From Paenibacillus sp. JCM 10914 (GTDB lineage Bacteria > Bacillota > Bacilli > Paenibacillales > Paenibacillaceae): a stretch of DNA of 64,000 nt. The notes under the pieces are model-generated. The model searched no databases and was not told where the DNA came from. It saw only the letters and a list, made by a program, of their open reading frames with translations. Each line of letters starts with the position of its first letter. Position 1 is the first letter of the stretch. Of the stretch, positions 27,426-37,709 are shown piece by piece. The stretch is from assembly GCF_001315105.1 (NCBI RefSeq), contig NZ_BAZR01000004.1, positions 186,001 to 250,000 on the forward strand. Reading direction: 5' to 3'. The translations under genes and the position numbers were made by a program.

Positions 27426-28962
27426 ATGAACACAACACAGGAAGAACATCCACCCTATCTCCTGCGAGCGAGCGGTTTAACGAAGCGGTTTGGATCGCTG
27501 ACAGCGAATGAAGGCATCAACCTTGAGGTTAGGCCAGGACAGATTCATGCCATTCTCGGGGAGAACGGAGCAGGCAAGAGCACATTGATGAAGATGCTGT
27601 ATGGTGTGTATGAGCCGGATGAAGGCAGGTGATGATGGACGGAGAGCCCGTCATCCTTCACCCGCCGAGTAAAGCGCGAGCCAGAGGGATCGGGATGGTG
27701 TTTCAGGATTTTCGATTAATACCGGCAATGACGGTGCTTGATAACATAGCGCTTGCTGTCGAATCGGGGTTTCGTCTTCGGCGTAAACAACTGCGCAAAC
27801 GAATTTTAGAAGTATCAGAAAAATACGGATTGTCCGTCGATCCGGATACTTATGTATGGCAGCTCGACCTCGGGCAGCGGCAGCGGCTCGAGATCGTGAA
27901 GGTGCTCCTCGCACCTAGCACACGGATCATCATATTCGATGAACCGACAAGCGTACTCGTTCCACAGGAGGTCGAGGCGTTCCTTAAGATGCTGGATATG
28001 CTCCGCCAAGATCAATACGGCATTCTGCTGATCACGCATAAGATCAACGAAGTGCTGGCATGCGCGAACCAGGTCTCGGTCCTGCGGGCAGGCCGAATCG
28101 TCCACAGCGACAATCAGGTCAGCTCAGACGACGGAGGCAAGTTGATTACGGCCATGATGGGCGATAAGCAGCTACAGCCGGTTATTAAATCCGATCTAGC
28201 TCGGAGCGGAAACCAAGAGGTTGTCCTGTCGGTAGAGTCAGGGAGGGTGCTTGGCGATCACGGAGAGCCTATTCTTGAGAACCTGCAACTTACGCTTACG
28301 AAGGGTGAAATTACCGGAGTCGCCGGTATTTCCGGCAGTGGACAGCATGAGTTGGCTGAGGTGTTGTTCGGTCTACGTAAGCTGGCCGAGGGACAGCTAC
28401 GCATAGCAGGTGTATCCCTGAACGATATGAAGGTTAAGGATTTCATGAGAGCCGGAGTTACTTTTGTATCGGAGGACCCGATTAAGGAATCGGTTATTCC
28501 GGGATTCAGCATTCTGGAACATATGGTGCTGGACGGGTTCACCGCTCCCGAGAAGGGGATGGATATCGACTGGGGCAAGACGAAGGACATGCTGGAGGGA
28601 AGCGAGGAAGCCAAGGCGTTGTCGCTTGCGGACGGCAACCGCAGAGTGGATCAATTGTCCGGAGGCAATGTTCAGCGGATGGTGCTCTCCAGAGCGCTTA
28701 TACGTAGGCCTGAAATACTGATTATCAGTTATCCCAGCCGTGGGCTTGATATCGGTACGACCCGGACGATCCAACAGCAGCTGATTGAGCTAGCCAAGCA
28801 AGGCACCGCGTTCTGTTGTTCTCTGAGGATCTGGACGAGCTGTTCAAGCTTTCGGACCGATTGGTTGTGTTAAGCGGGAACAAGCTGCTAGGGCCGTATT
28901 CGCCGCATGACACGGATGCAACCCAGATTGGGCATCGCATGCTGAAAGGAGAGTCTGCATGA
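27426..28962 (+). CDS. BMP-type ABC transporter ATPase, two nucleotide-binding domains (frameshifted near 27629 and 28810)
   Basis: Adding one G at 27628-27629 and one at 28810 gives a single 512-aa protein whose stop overlaps the next start (ATGA). NBD1 (about 15-240) has Walker [10 protein letters not shown], signature [13 protein letters not shown] and Walker [15 protein letters not shown]2 has the degenerate [16 protein letters not shown] typical of sugar and nucleoside importers, signature [16 protein letters not shown], and [12 protein letters not shown] in place of a classic Walker B. The YufO/RbsA-type layout, together with two permeases and a BMP lipoprotein, identifies a purine-nucleoside or ureide-like importer. 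AAGGAGG precedes the ATG; a GlnR box lies upstream. Confidence 0.85.
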
Positions 28963-30020
28963 AACCACAAGCCGGAACGCTCAGCATGGCAGCAGGCGAT
29001 ATGACGGGACGCAGTCGGTTGAAGCCCATCGGGCTAGGCATTGCCATCCTGTTGGCTCCATTCGTACTATTCGGACTTTTTCTATTATTCCATGAGGTTA
29101 ATCCTCTTGCATTATATGGCTCCATGATCAAATCCACGTTCGGTGATCCTTACGGCTTCGGTGAAGTATTGCTAAAGGCAACTCCGTTCATCCTGACAGG
29201 ACTCGCTGCTGCATTGCCAGCGAAGGCAGGGCTGGTGAACGTTGGCGGTGAGGGACAGCTGGCCGTTGGCGCGCTGTTCTCCACCTGGTTCGCCGTATTC
29301 TATCTTAACACGATGCCGGCTTGGCTCGGCATTCCGTTGATGCTGCTCGCCGGGGCACTGGGCGGCGCTGTATGGGCTGCTCTAACCGCGGTACTGAAGG
29401 TGAAGGGTGGTCTAAACGAGACAATTACGAGTTTGCTGCTTAATTACGTAGCTGCATTTACCGTTGGTTTCTTTGTTCATGGGCTGTTGAAAGACCCGGA
29501 GTCCTTCAATTGGCCGTTCTCTCCAGAGATCTCCGCCGCCTTGCGACTGCCGATCGTCAACGGTACTCGATTGCATGTAGGTATCGTTATCGCGCTTGTT
29601 CTGGCTGCGATTACCTGGTTTGTCCTTGCCAAGACGAGACTCGGCTTCCGGATTCGTGTCATTGGCAGCAATCGGTTTGCTGCAGAGCGAGCCGGATTCA
29701 GCATCAACAAGACGTATTTCTGGGTTTTGATCGCTGGCGGTATGCTGGCCGGCATTGCGGGCATGATCGAGATCGCGGGAATCGAGGGTCGCCTTCGGGC
29801 ATCGACAGGTGTCAATTACGGGTACCTTGGATTTCTGGCGGCAATGATGGCCTGGAATCACCCGCTGCGCATCGTACTGACCGGGTTTGTGCTTGGAATG
29901 ATCAGCGTGGCTGGGAACACGCTGGAGATTAGCTCCGGCTTGCCGGCTTCATCGGTGCATATCTTAATGGGACTCGTCTTATTCTTCATACTGGGTAGCG
30001 GAAGGAGGCTGAAGCGATGA
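28959..30020 (+). CDS. ABC transporter permease (BMP/nucleoside type), first
   Basis: A 353-aa inner-membrane permease of the BPD_transp_2 family with about eight hydrophobic segments. Typical regions are FGEVLLKATPFILTGLAAAL, KAGLVNVGGEGQLAVGALFS, GGLNETITSLLLNYVAAFTV and the coupling loop VIGSNRFAAERAGFSINKTY. The start overlaps the ATPase stop by ATGA and its stop overlaps the next start, so the three genes are translationally coupled. It matches the YufP/NupB position of nucleoside importers; the substrate is not shown by sequence. Confidence 0.88.
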   Translation: MKPQAGTLSMAAGDMTGRSRLKPIGLGIAILLAPFVLFGLFLLFHEVNPLALYGSMIKSTFGDPYGFGEVLLKATPFILTGLAAALPAKAGLVNVGGEGQLAVGALFSTWFAVFYLNTMPAWLGIPLMLLAGALGGAVWAALTAVLKVKGGLNETITSLLLNYVAAFTVGFFVHGLLKDPESFNWPFSPEISAALRLPIVNGTRLHVGIVIALVLAAITWFVLAKTRLGFRIRVIGSNRFAAERAGFSINKTYFWVLIAGGMLAGIAGMIEIAGIEGRLRASTGVNYGYLGFLAAMMAWNHPLRIVLTGFVLGMISVAGNTLEISSGLPASSVHILMGLVLFFILGSGRRLKR

Positions 30021-30928
30021 TTGCAGATATTCTAACAGGAGCGATTCGATCAGGAACTTCCGTCATGCTGGCTTCACAGGGAGAGTTAATCTCGGAACGG
30101 GCCGGCGTCATCAATCTCGGAACCGAAGGATCGATGTTATGCGGTGCGCTTGGCGGATTCGCCTTTACGGTGTGGACAGGCAATCCGTGGATCGGCGTAC
30201 TGGCCGGCGGCGTCGCCGGCATGCTCATCTCTGCGATTCATGCCTTTCTGGTTCTGACGTGCGGAGCGAATCAATTGGCAACCGGCCTGACAATCATGTT
30301 CTTCGGGATGGGGGTGACGTCCTTCCTCGGGCGCGGATTTGTCAGTGAACAGATTGTAGGCTTCAACCCGGTACCGATTCCGGTGCTATCGGACATTCCG
30401 TTTATTGGCGGGATTCTGTTCAACCACGACCCGTTAACGTACTTATCCATTCTGCTCGTGCCGTGTCTGTGGTATGTCCTGTTCCGCACACGGCTTGGCA
30501 TTATTCTAAGAGCGACCGGTGAACGTCAGGAAGTGCTGTTCGCGAGCGGCATCAATCCGAAGGTCGTACGTTACCTGGCGGTCATGGCCGGAGGCTTTCT
30601 CGCTGGCGTCGGCGGCGTACAGTTGTCGGTGGCGTTTACGCACAGCTGGATCGAGAATATGACGCAAGGCCGTGGCGTTGTTGCCGTCGCCCTTGTCATC
30701 TTCGCCGCATGGAAGCCTGCAAGAGCGATGCTTGGTGCTTATCTGTTCGGCGCGGCTCAGGCGCTGCAATTAACGGTACAGCAGCAGGGACTGCCGATAT
30801 CTCCGTTCTTCCTGTTCATGGTTCCTTACCTGCTTACACTGGCGGCACTGCTAATCGTAGAGCGAAGGAAGCACAGTCTGATGCCGGAATCGCTTGGTAA
30901 GGTGTTTGCCGGAGATGGGGCTCGATAG
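30017..30928 (+). CDS. ABC transporter permease (BMP/nucleoside type), second
   Basis: A 303-aa partner permease (YufQ/NupC-like). It starts MIADILTGAIRSGTSVMLAS, then has ERAGVINLGTEGSMLCGALG (the family's 'G.iNlG.EGmml' motif), and the coupling loop RATGERQEVLFASGINPKVV. It overlaps the previous stop by four bases. With the upstream permease it forms the heterodimeric channel. The BMP lipoprotein gene follows after 87 bases. Confidence 0.88.
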   Translation: MIADILTGAIRSGTSVMLASQGELISERAGVINLGTEGSMLCGALGGFAFTVWTGNPWIGVLAGGVAGMLISAIHAFLVLTCGANQLATGLTIMFFGMGVTSFLGRGFVSEQIVGFNPVPIPVLSDIPFIGGILFNHDPLTYLSILLVPCLWYVLFRTRLGIILRATGERQEVLFASGINPKVVRYLAVMAGGFLAGVGGVQLSVAFTHSWIENMTQGRGVVAVALVIFAAWKPARAMLGAYLFGAAQALQLTVQQQGLPISPFFLFMVPYLLTLAALLIVERRKHSLMPESLGKVFAGDGAR

Positions 30929-31015
30929 ACAGTCATCATTGCCGTCATATTGCTCGTGCTTCACCGAGTATTGGTATTCTATAACATGCGTTTCGATTAG
31001 AAGGGGGACCAGAAG

Positions 31016-32185
31016 ATGAATAACAACAGAAAAGCATTGTCCAAAGGAATTCTATTATGCTTCTTGACCATATCCATGCTCCTTAGTGCCTGCAGTCAGC
31101 CGGGAGCAGCGCCTGCGTCTTCGGGCGGCGCGGCAGCAGCTAATGGAACAGAGGTCGTCGTTCCGGGCAAGGATGGATCTGCAATCGGATTTATATTTGT
31201 CGGAACCAAGGACGATCATGGCTATAATCAGGCGGCTTATATCGGTAGCGAGGCGGTTGCGGAAGCATACCCGGATATGAAGGTGCTGCGCGCCGAGAAC
31301 GTACCTGAAACGGCTGAAGCCGAACGGGTGATGGAACAGATGATTAAGGACGGTGCCAAGATTATCTTCCCGACTTCCTATGGTCATTTGGAACCAAGTC
31401 TGAATGTGGCCAAGCGTCACCCGGATGTGGCTTTTTTCCATCAGGGTGGTCTCAAGACAGCTGAGAATCTCGGTACTTATTTCGGAACCATCTGGGAGCC
31501 GAACTATCTGGCTGGCGTTACGGCCGGCAAAATGTCGGAGAGCGGCAAACTCGGCTTCATCGTATCCGTACCGATTCCGCAGGTATTGCTGAATGTGAAT
31601 GCGTTCCAACTCGGCGCAAGATCCGTGAACCCGGAAGCTACGACCTCTGTTGTATTCACTGGCAGCTGGTGTGACCCGGGACAACAGGCCAATGCAGCGA
31701 ACTCTCTGATCGACAGCGGCGTCGACGTTCTTGGACAACATCAGGATTGCACCAAGACCGTGATCGAGACCGCGGAGCGCCGCGGCATGATGTCCGTTGG
31801 ATATCACACAGATGCATCGTCGCTCGCACCACAAGGCTGGTTGACTGGCTCCATGTGGAACTGGTCGGACCTGTTCGTCGATATGGCGAAGACAGCGATC
31901 GAGGGTAACTTCAAAGGCAGCATGTACGATGGCAAGTACCGCGGTATGCTGAAGGATAACGTCGTACAGCTGACCGATTTTGGAGCGAATGTACCGGACG
32001 AGGTGCAGCAATATGTCTTGGAACAGAAACAAGCGATGATGGATGGAACCCTGCATCCCTTTGCCGGCCCGATTAAGGACCAGAGCGGAACGATCCAGAT
32101 TGAAGAAGGTACAACACCGGATGCAGACACGCTCGAAGCAACGGACTATCTCGTTGAAGGCGTGGTTGGTAGCATTCCGAAATGA
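31016..32185 (+). CDS. BMP family substrate-binding lipoprotein
   Basis: A 389-aa lipoprotein. The signal ends in the lipobox LSAC with Cys26, followed by a Gly/Ala/Ser linker. From about residue 50 the basic membrane protein (Med/BMP/PnrA) fold begins: IGFIFVGTKDDHGYNQAAYI, VMEQMIKDGAKIIFPTSYGH, FFHQGGLKTAENLGTYFGTI and GVTAGKMSESGKLGFIVSVP. BMP proteins of known ligand bind nucleosides, but some importers of this class take other nitrogen compounds. The setting beside cysteine hydrolases and AtzF suggests a ureide or related N-rich ligand. GGGGG and AGAAG precede the ATG. Confidence 0.88.
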   Translation: MNNNRKALSKGILLCFLTISMLLSACSQPGAAPASSGGAAAANGTEVVVPGKDGSAIGFIFVGTKDDHGYNQAAYIGSEAVAEAYPDMKVLRAENVPETAEAERVMEQMIKDGAKIIFPTSYGHLEPSLNVAKRHPDVAFFHQGGLKTAENLGTYFGTIWEPNYLAGVTAGKMSESGKLGFIVSVPIPQVLLNVNAFQLGARSVNPEATTSVVFTGSWCDPGQQANAANSLIDSGVDVLGQHQDCTKTVIETAERRGMMSVGYHTDASSLAPQGWLTGSMWNWSDLFVDMAKTAIEGNFKGSMYDGKYRGMLKDNVVQLTDFGANVPDEVQQYVLEQKQAMMDGTLHPFAGPIKDQSGTIQIEEGTTPDADTLEATDYLVEGVVGSIPK

Positions 32186-32201
32186 GGAGAGGGGACAGGT
32201 T

Positions 32202-32624
32202 ATGAGTATAGAAGCACATACGAAGGTTCGAACAGCGGAAGAGATGGCATGGTCGCTCATGCCCAGTCATGTATCTCTCTACCACCGAGAGATTCTGTCA
32301 GCTCAAGAGGCGGATGGATTGGGCATTCGCATGAACTCGATTCTATGGGAGAAGATCGGTGTCGGTGGCGCCGTTCTTCCTCACAATCACAATGTCGCAG
32401 AGATTATTCATATTACCGTAGGCAAGGTTCGTCTCTTGTGTAATGGGGAATGGAAGTCCTATCAAGCAGGCGATACGTTCCATGTGCCGGCAGGTGTTGT
32501 GCATTCCGTGGCGAATGATGACGTTCAGCCGACAGAGCAGATCAGTATCTTCGTTCCAGTGGAGAAGCAGGTTCCGACGAACAGGTTCTTCGAAACGACG
32601 CTGGTCACCATGGAGAGAGGGTGA
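32202..32624 (+). CDS. Single-domain cupin protein
   Basis: A 140-aa cupin. The first motif reads GGAVLPHNHNVAEIIHITVG (His, His and Glu metal ligands) and the second reads YQAGDTFHVPAGVVHSV (His ligand). An N-terminal extension of about 35 residues precedes it. A frame open from 32043 overlaps the lipoprotein gene; the ATG at 32202 has GAGGAGAGGGG before it and is the better start. It lies between the BMP lipoprotein and the second cysteine hydrolase, in the same run of genes, so a metal-dependent step or ligand sensing in the same pathway is likely, but not defined. Confidence 0.82.
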   Translation: MSIEAHTKVRTAEEMAWSLMPSHVSLYHREILSAQEADGLGIRMNSILWEKIGVGGAVLPHNHNVAEIIHITVGKVRLLCNGEWKSYQAGDTFHVPAGVVHSVANDDVQPTEQISIFVPVEKQVPTNRFFETTLVTMERG

Positions 32625-32631
32625 GCACCGG

Positions 32632-33339
32632 ATGTCAGAGGTCGTGCATGTGAACGTAGGAGAGGCCAGGCCTTACTCTTTTTCGTTCGAGCTTCACCAT
32701 ACGGCATTGATCATTATCGATATGCAGAATGATTTCTGCTCTCCGGGCGGCTTTGGTGAGCTGCTCGGCAACGATATTGAACCCGCCCGTGCGATTATTC
32801 CCGCTGTGTCGAGCATATTGGGTGCAGCACGGGATTCGGGCATGTTGGTACTGCATACAAGAGAAGGGCATCTGCCCGATCTCTCGGATTGCCCGCCTGC
32901 CAAACTGGAACGAAGCAAGAAGCAGGGGGCGGGAATTGGTGATCCGGGTCCGATGGGACGCCTCTTGATACGTGGGGAGCCTGGACAAGACATCGTTCCG
33001 GAACTATATCCGGCAGAAGGGGAAGTGGTCATTGATAAACCCGGCAAAGGCGCCTTTTATGCTACGGAATTGGAAGCCATCTTGCAGTTAAATGGTATCG
33101 AGAGCCTGATCTTGTGTGGCGTAACTACGCATGTATGCGTGCACACCACATTACGAGAAGCGAATGATCGCGGCTACCGCTGTCTCGTCGTGGAAGATGC
33201 AACGGCCGCATTTGATGAGCGCGATCATGAGGCTGCTCTTCATATGGTAAGACAGCAGGGGGGCATATTCGGTTGGACGGTTCCATCCGAATCATTACTA
33301 TCCTCGATAGCTGATAGTTTGAAGAATAACGCAGGGTAA
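32632..33339 (+). CDS. Isochorismatase-type cysteine hydrolase, second paralogue
   Basis: A 235-aa homologue of the hydrolase at 24597, intact. Triad: Asp in LIIIDMQNDFCSPGG, Lys in VVIDKPGKGAFYATEL, Cys in GVTTHVCVHTTLREANDRGY. It shares HTREGHLPDLSDCP with its paralogue, but differs near the ligand pocket: GGFGELLGNDI replaces GGYVDRMGYDL, and KLERSKKQGAGIGDPGP replaces the RWRSK segment. The two probably act on different but related amides, for example triuret and biuret, or serve different entry points. The start at 32632 lies seven bases past the cupin stop. Confidence 0.85.
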   Translation: MSEVVHVNVGEARPYSFSFELHHTALIIIDMQNDFCSPGGFGELLGNDIEPARAIIPAVSSILGAARDSGMLVLHTREGHLPDLSDCPPAKLERSKKQGAGIGDPGPMGRLLIRGEPGQDIVPELYPAEGEVVIDKPGKGAFYATELEAILQLNGIESLILCGVTTHVCVHTTLREANDRGYRCLVVEDATAAFDERDHEAALHMVRQQGGIFGWTVPSESLLSSIADSLKNNAG

Positions 33340-33378
33340 AGAGACTTCGTCTTTTGGACGCGAAAGAGGTGAGCAAGC

Positions 33379-35012
33379 ATGCTGGATAACAACGTACGCG
33401 ATGCATTTATCGTCAAGGATTTATTTGATGTACCGCATTTTGGAGACGCCGTGCTGCTTGGCGGCGCCAGCGGTCTGGAGGGAACGATCAGCCGCGTCAA
33501 TGTGATGGAAGTTCCCGACGTGGTGGACTGGGTGAGGCCTGGCGAATTTCTGATGACTACGGGTTATCCGTTCAAGGAGGACCCCGGCCGGTTAACGACA
33601 TTGATTGCTCAGCTCGCTCAGAAAGGCGTCGTGGCTCTGGGGATCAAAACAAAGCGTTTTCTGGATGAGGTTCCCGAGGCGGCGATTCGTGCTGCGGACC
33701 ATTATGGCGTTCCGTTGATCGAATTGCCACCGGTTACGACCTTCTCCGATGTAGTCCGGGAAGTGATGGAGCGGGTACTTGTATCCGAGTCCAAAGATTT
33801 ATCCATATTGCAAGGTCGCGTTCAACGCCTGTCCCATGTGCTGCTGCATGGGGACGGGCTTCCTGCTTTTTTGAATCATCTGCAATTGATGATTCAACAT
33901 CCTGTCGTCTTGCTTGATCCCGATAATCAATGGATTGCCTCTCCGGCAGCAGAAGAGTGGTGTGCTCAGATTGAACCCCGCCAGTGGAATCAGTTAAGAA
34001 TCGAGCCTATGGCAGAGACGCAGTTCCTTCAAGCGAACGAGCGGAACGTCCGGATCCATGTGTCGACGGTTTCTGACGATCATGCCCGTTCCTTTTTATT
34101 GCTCATACTGGAGGGTACACATGATTATGGACCTGCCGATGCGTTGACTGTGACTTGGGCTGGCCGCCTGCTTGGTTTTGAAATAAGCAATATGCAAGCC
34201 CGGAGAACGATCGAGGCGAAATACTTCGATCAGTTCTTGCAGGATTGGATCAGCGGGCGCGTCGTATCATCTGTCGATGTTAGCTGCGGGCGGAAGCCTG
34301 TGGATGGCCCTTGCCCAGGGGAGCAGCTTATGTCACGGGCATCGTGTCCTTCAAAAGCGAGGGCTTGAGCATGAAGCAGTTGCAAGCCTATGCCAAGCGT
34401 CTGAACTGGGAGAGTGCTTCATTTAAGCAAGCTACCAAATGGACGGTGCTGGAGGGTGAACTGGTTGTGCTGTTGATGTCAATGCCTGAGGGAGAGGAGG
34501 CAGTCATATCGGATGACCAGATTCAGCAGTCTTGGGAACTGCTGCAGGCGACGATGGGCACGTACGATCTTCAAGCGCTATGTTTAGGGAGAGAAGCCGT
34601 AGGAACGAGTGCGGTACCTAGCAGTTACCGGGATGCGAAGCGGGCTGTCGATGTGAGGAAGGTATGCCATATGCGGAAGGATATCGTTCGTTTCGGCGAT
34701 CTGGGCATCTACCTGCTGCTGTATCGTCTGCAAGGCACGGATGAGTTGAACGTGTATAAACGGATGTATCTCAAGCCCCTGCTTGAGCTCGATACCCGCC
34801 AGAATGGATCATTGTTAAGCACGCTGCGTACTTATTTCCAGTGCAATTGCAATGCGAAAGAGACCGCTGAGAAGATGTTCGTACACTATAATACCGTCAA
34901 TTATCGTTTGGAACGTATCCGCAGTGAACTTGGACTGCGGCTGGATGATCCGGAGACGAAGCTGCTGCTGCAGTTGGCGATGAAAATGGAAGAGATTCGC
35001 GAGTTGAATTAA
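33379..35012 (+). CDS. PucR family transcriptional regulator (frameshifted near 34281)
   Basis: Two pieces (33379-34368 and 34311-35012) give a 544-aa protein when one base is added near GATGTTAGCTG (34276-34286). The N-terminal PucR domain (10-130; LFDVPHFGDAVLLGGASGLE, RPGEFLMTTGYPFKED) is followed by a GGDEF-like CdaR middle region. The C-terminal HTH_30 (YFQCNCNAKETAEKMFVHYN, TVNYRLERIRSELGL) binds DNA. PucR in Bacillus controls purine and allantoin catabolism, so a member ending this cluster is expected to sense a pathway metabolite. It follows the hydrolase by 39 bases and is last before a terminator. Confidence 0.85.
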
Positions 35013-35028
35013 TCGAGGAGGCCTCACA

Positions 35029-35085
35029 AAAAAAGATGACTCTCAAGACGTAATCATATAATCACGCAGAGAGTCATCTTTTGTC
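35029..35085. terminator. Terminator between convergent pucR-like gene and mtnA
   Basis: A 14-bp perfect stem AAAAGATGACTCTC / GAGAGTCATCTTTT with A- and T-rich flanks can act in both directions. Confidence 0.85.
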
Positions 35086-35098
35086 TACTGATGAAAAT

Positions 35099-36183
35099 CT
35101 ATTGGAACAAAGCTTTCAGATTTTCGTTATATGGAGCTTGTACGACACCCTTCTCGGTAATGATGGCTGTGACGTATTCGCTCGGCGTAATATCAAAAGC
35201 AGGGTTGTACACCTTCACGCCTTTCGGTGCGGTGCGCTTGCCGAAGCTCTCGGTAATCTCTTCGGCGGCCCGTTCCTCGATCGGAATATCGGCGCCTGTC
35301 GGCGTGTTCAGATCGATCGTGGATAATGGACATGCAACATAGAACGGAATGCCGTGCGCCTTGGCAAGGACGGCAACGCCGTACGTACCGATCTTGTTGG
35401 CAACATCGCCGTTGGCTGCTACACGGTCCGTGCCAACGATAACCGCTTGAATCCAGCCTTTGGACATTACCATGGCTGCCATATTATCCGCTAGCAGTGT
35501 TACATCGATCCCGGCTTGCTGCAGCTCGAACGCCGTTAAACGTGCGCCTTGTAATACAGGTCTTGTCTCATCGGCGAACACCTTGATCTTCATGCCTTGC
35601 TCATGCGCCAGATACATGGGCGCCAGTGCCGTTCCGTACTTGGCCGTTGCCAATCCGCCAGCGTTGCAGTGAGTCAAGACCCCCATCCCGTCTTGGAAAA
35701 ATGGAAGGGCGTTCTCGCCGATCCGGCGGCATACCTCCTCATCTTCTGCACGAATGGCTTCGGCTTCTGCCAGCAGCGCAGCGTTCAGACCTGCCGTATC
35801 CAGCCCGTCCGCGAACAACTTCTCTGCGACCAGCTTCATTCGATCCAGTGCCCAGAACAGATTCACCGCCGTAGGCCTCGAAGTGGCAAGATATGAACAG
35901 GTGCCGATTACTTTCTCCAGCCATTCTTCACGGGATGTTCCTTCATCTTGCATTCCGCCCAGCACCGCACCGAAGGCGGCTGCAATGCCAATCGCAGGTG
36001 CGCCGCGAACTTTCATGGCATGAATGCGTCCCACACTTCCTCGGGCGTGAACAGCTTGAGGAATACGATCTCTTCCGGAAGGAGACGCTGGTCGAGTAAG
36101 ACGAGATGGTCCCCTCCCCAAAATACCGAGCTTAGCGGTTCATGGATGTCAAGACTGCCAGCTGTGTTTGTTGTACCGCTCAT
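35099..36183 (-). CDS. mtnA: Methylthioribose-1-phosphate isomerase (frameshifted near 36025)
   Basis: 361 aa after adding one base at GACGCATTCATG (plus-strand 36023-36027), which joins the N-terminus from ATG 36183 ([20 protein letters not shown]) to [20 protein letters not shown]. It isomerises 5-methylthioribose-1-phosphate to the ribulose form in methionine salvage. Family marks: the substrate loop [10 protein letters not shown], the catalytic Cys in [13 protein letters not shown], and the catalytic Asp in [17 protein letters not shown]. The start overlaps the mtnK stop by four bases (ATGA), confirming both the start and the operon. Confidence 0.92.
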
Positions 36184-37403
36184 TGTGATACCTCATTTCT
36201 TATGGATGATTCTTTAACTAGTGACAAGATCTCTTCGAAGGATTGAATATGACGGTGATGACGAACCAAATTTTTACCGATGGCGAGCGCCCTGCGCTGT
36301 GCGTTTTCTCTGGCGCTGTCACTATCGATCGTGTCGATATCGGCCACATGGGACAAGCCGACGATTCGGCGGATCATTTTGCATCCCGCGAATCCGGCGG
36401 CGTCCTTCAGAATTTGGGCTACGTAATGGTCCTGATAGCCAGGGGTGCGAGCCATTTCATCGAGCAGGTCATCATTCCAGAACATTCGGAAATTGCGTTC
36501 GAAGTGAGTCCATACATCGGCAGCCATTTGCAGCAGGCGGGACTCTCTTTCGGCCAAAGTCTGCGCGTCCTTGCTCCATCCGGGCTGGGCGGCATAGTTC
36601 AGCAGCAGGTTTCCGATGACTGCACCAACATCGAAGCCCATCGGACCGAAAAAGGCGAACTCGGGATCAATGACCTTGGTCGACTCCGGTGTAACGAAAA
36701 TACTGCCTGTATGAAGATCACCGTGCAGCAATGCTTGTCCGTGGGTTAAAAATTGATGACGAAGCAACGCGACTTCAAAGTGAAGCGCAGCATCGGAACG
36801 AAGCGCCTCTGCTTCATCTTCGATGTTATCCGGGTAATTGTTGTTCGCCGATTGACGGTACGGATCCTCGAAGATCAGATCCTCCGTGATTTTGCATAGG
36901 TCCGGGTTTACAAATCGTCCGGCGAGGACTTTTTTCTCCTGTTGGTTCATGCCCAGATCCGATGTATAAAATAATGTTCTCGCCATAAACTCACCGATAT
37001 GTGCAGCAAATTCAGGGTAGGCATTTCCTTCGATTAGACCTTTGCGCATAATGGTGTACTCACTCAGATCTTCCATCACGGTATAGGCGAGCTCGTCGGA
37101 ATAGCTGTATACCTTCGGTACCAGATTCGGGCAGAGGGAATGCTGCGTTTCCAGGGCGACACGCTCAATGCGGGCGCGGTCCAGCGACAATGGCCACGAT
37201 TCCCCGACGACTTTTGCATAAGGAACGGCCTGCTTGATAATGATACTATCAGCCGTATTCGTGGCGGTAACATGAAATACTAAATTCAGATTGCCGTCAC
37301 CGATTTCACGGCATTGTAATTCAGCATGGTCCGGGAAACGGCCAGGCAGGCTTTTTGCTAATTGTATCGCTTCTTCCGCGGTTAACGGATGATATGCAGA
37401 CAT
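36180..37403 (-). CDS. mtnK: Methylthioribose kinase
   Basis: A 407-aa APH-fold kinase that phosphorylates 5-methylthioribose, the first committed salvage step after methylthioadenosine cleavage. It starts YHPLTAEEAIQLAKSLPGRF. It has GDGNLNLVFHV in the nucleotide loop, the catalytic segment LLHGDLHTGSIFVTPE, and KVIDPEFAFFGPMGFDVGAV with the metal Asp, all diagnostic for MtnK. GGGGGTG precedes the ATG. In Bacillus this operon is controlled by an S-box riboswitch; I see none here. AGTATA (37468-37473, TATACT on the minus strand) is a possible -10. Confidence 0.92.
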   Translation of the reverse strand: MSAYHPLTAEEAIQLAKSLPGRFPDHAELQCREIGDGNLNLVFHVTATNTADSIIIKQAVPYAKVVGESWPLSLDRARIERVALETQHSLCPNLVPKVYSYSDELAYTVMEDLSEYTIMRKGLIEGNAYPEFAAHIGEFMARTLFYTSDLGMNQQEKKVLAGRFVNPDLCKITEDLIFEDPYRQSANNNYPDNIEDEAEALRSDAALHFEVALLRHQFLTHGQALLHGDLHTGSIFVTPESTKVIDPEFAFFGPMGFDVGAVIGNLLLNYAAQPGWSKDAQTLAERESRLLQMAADVWTHFERNFRMFWNDDLLDEMARTPGYQDHYVAQILKDAAGFAGCKMIRRIVGLSHVADIDTIDSDSARENAQRRALAIGKNLVRHHRHIQSFEEILSLVKESSIRNEVSQ

Positions 37404-37709
37404 GGATGGTCACCCCCAAATATAATAGAAGAAAAACAAAAGCCAACGTATTTGCTTGGTATTACTTAGTATAACGTTTTTTCGCGGGATTTGTATAATT
37501 TTTTGACAGGCGCAGATGTTGCTTAATTTGATTCGCTCCTAGGCTTACAGGGTAAACTACAAATAGACGCCCAAAACGCAGGTATGCTCCATATTATAAT
37601 GAAGGAACAGCATAAGCTGATATTCCCTGTAGTATGGAAACCCGATCTGCAGCGTTATGATTAGACGCAGTGCAGGGTGCATTTCACATAGAAAAGGAAG
37701 GGATTAACC
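37404..37709. other. Divergent intergenic region between mtnK and dps
   Basis: About 300 bases carrying the promoters of both genes. On the minus strand TATACT (37473-37468) with a weak TTATAC upstream (19-base spacer) may drive mtnK. On the plus strand a TATTATAAT run near 37592-37600 may be the dps -10, without a good -35. No S-box helix set or clear PerR site is visible. Confidence 0.4.

Noticed and set aside
31055..32260. Long minus-strand open frame (401 aa) opposite the BMP lipoprotein gene
   Set aside because: The plus-strand frame has a lipobox, ribosome site and BMP motifs; the antisense frame is a composition effect.
37404..37700. Possible S-box (SAM-I) riboswitch before mtnK
   Set aside because: Expected in Bacillus mtnKA, but the conserved S-box core and helices are not visible on the minus strand and no leader terminator is present.
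37580..37700. PerR box before dps
   Set aside because: A TATTATAAT run is present but the palindromic TTATAATNATTATAA pattern is not.
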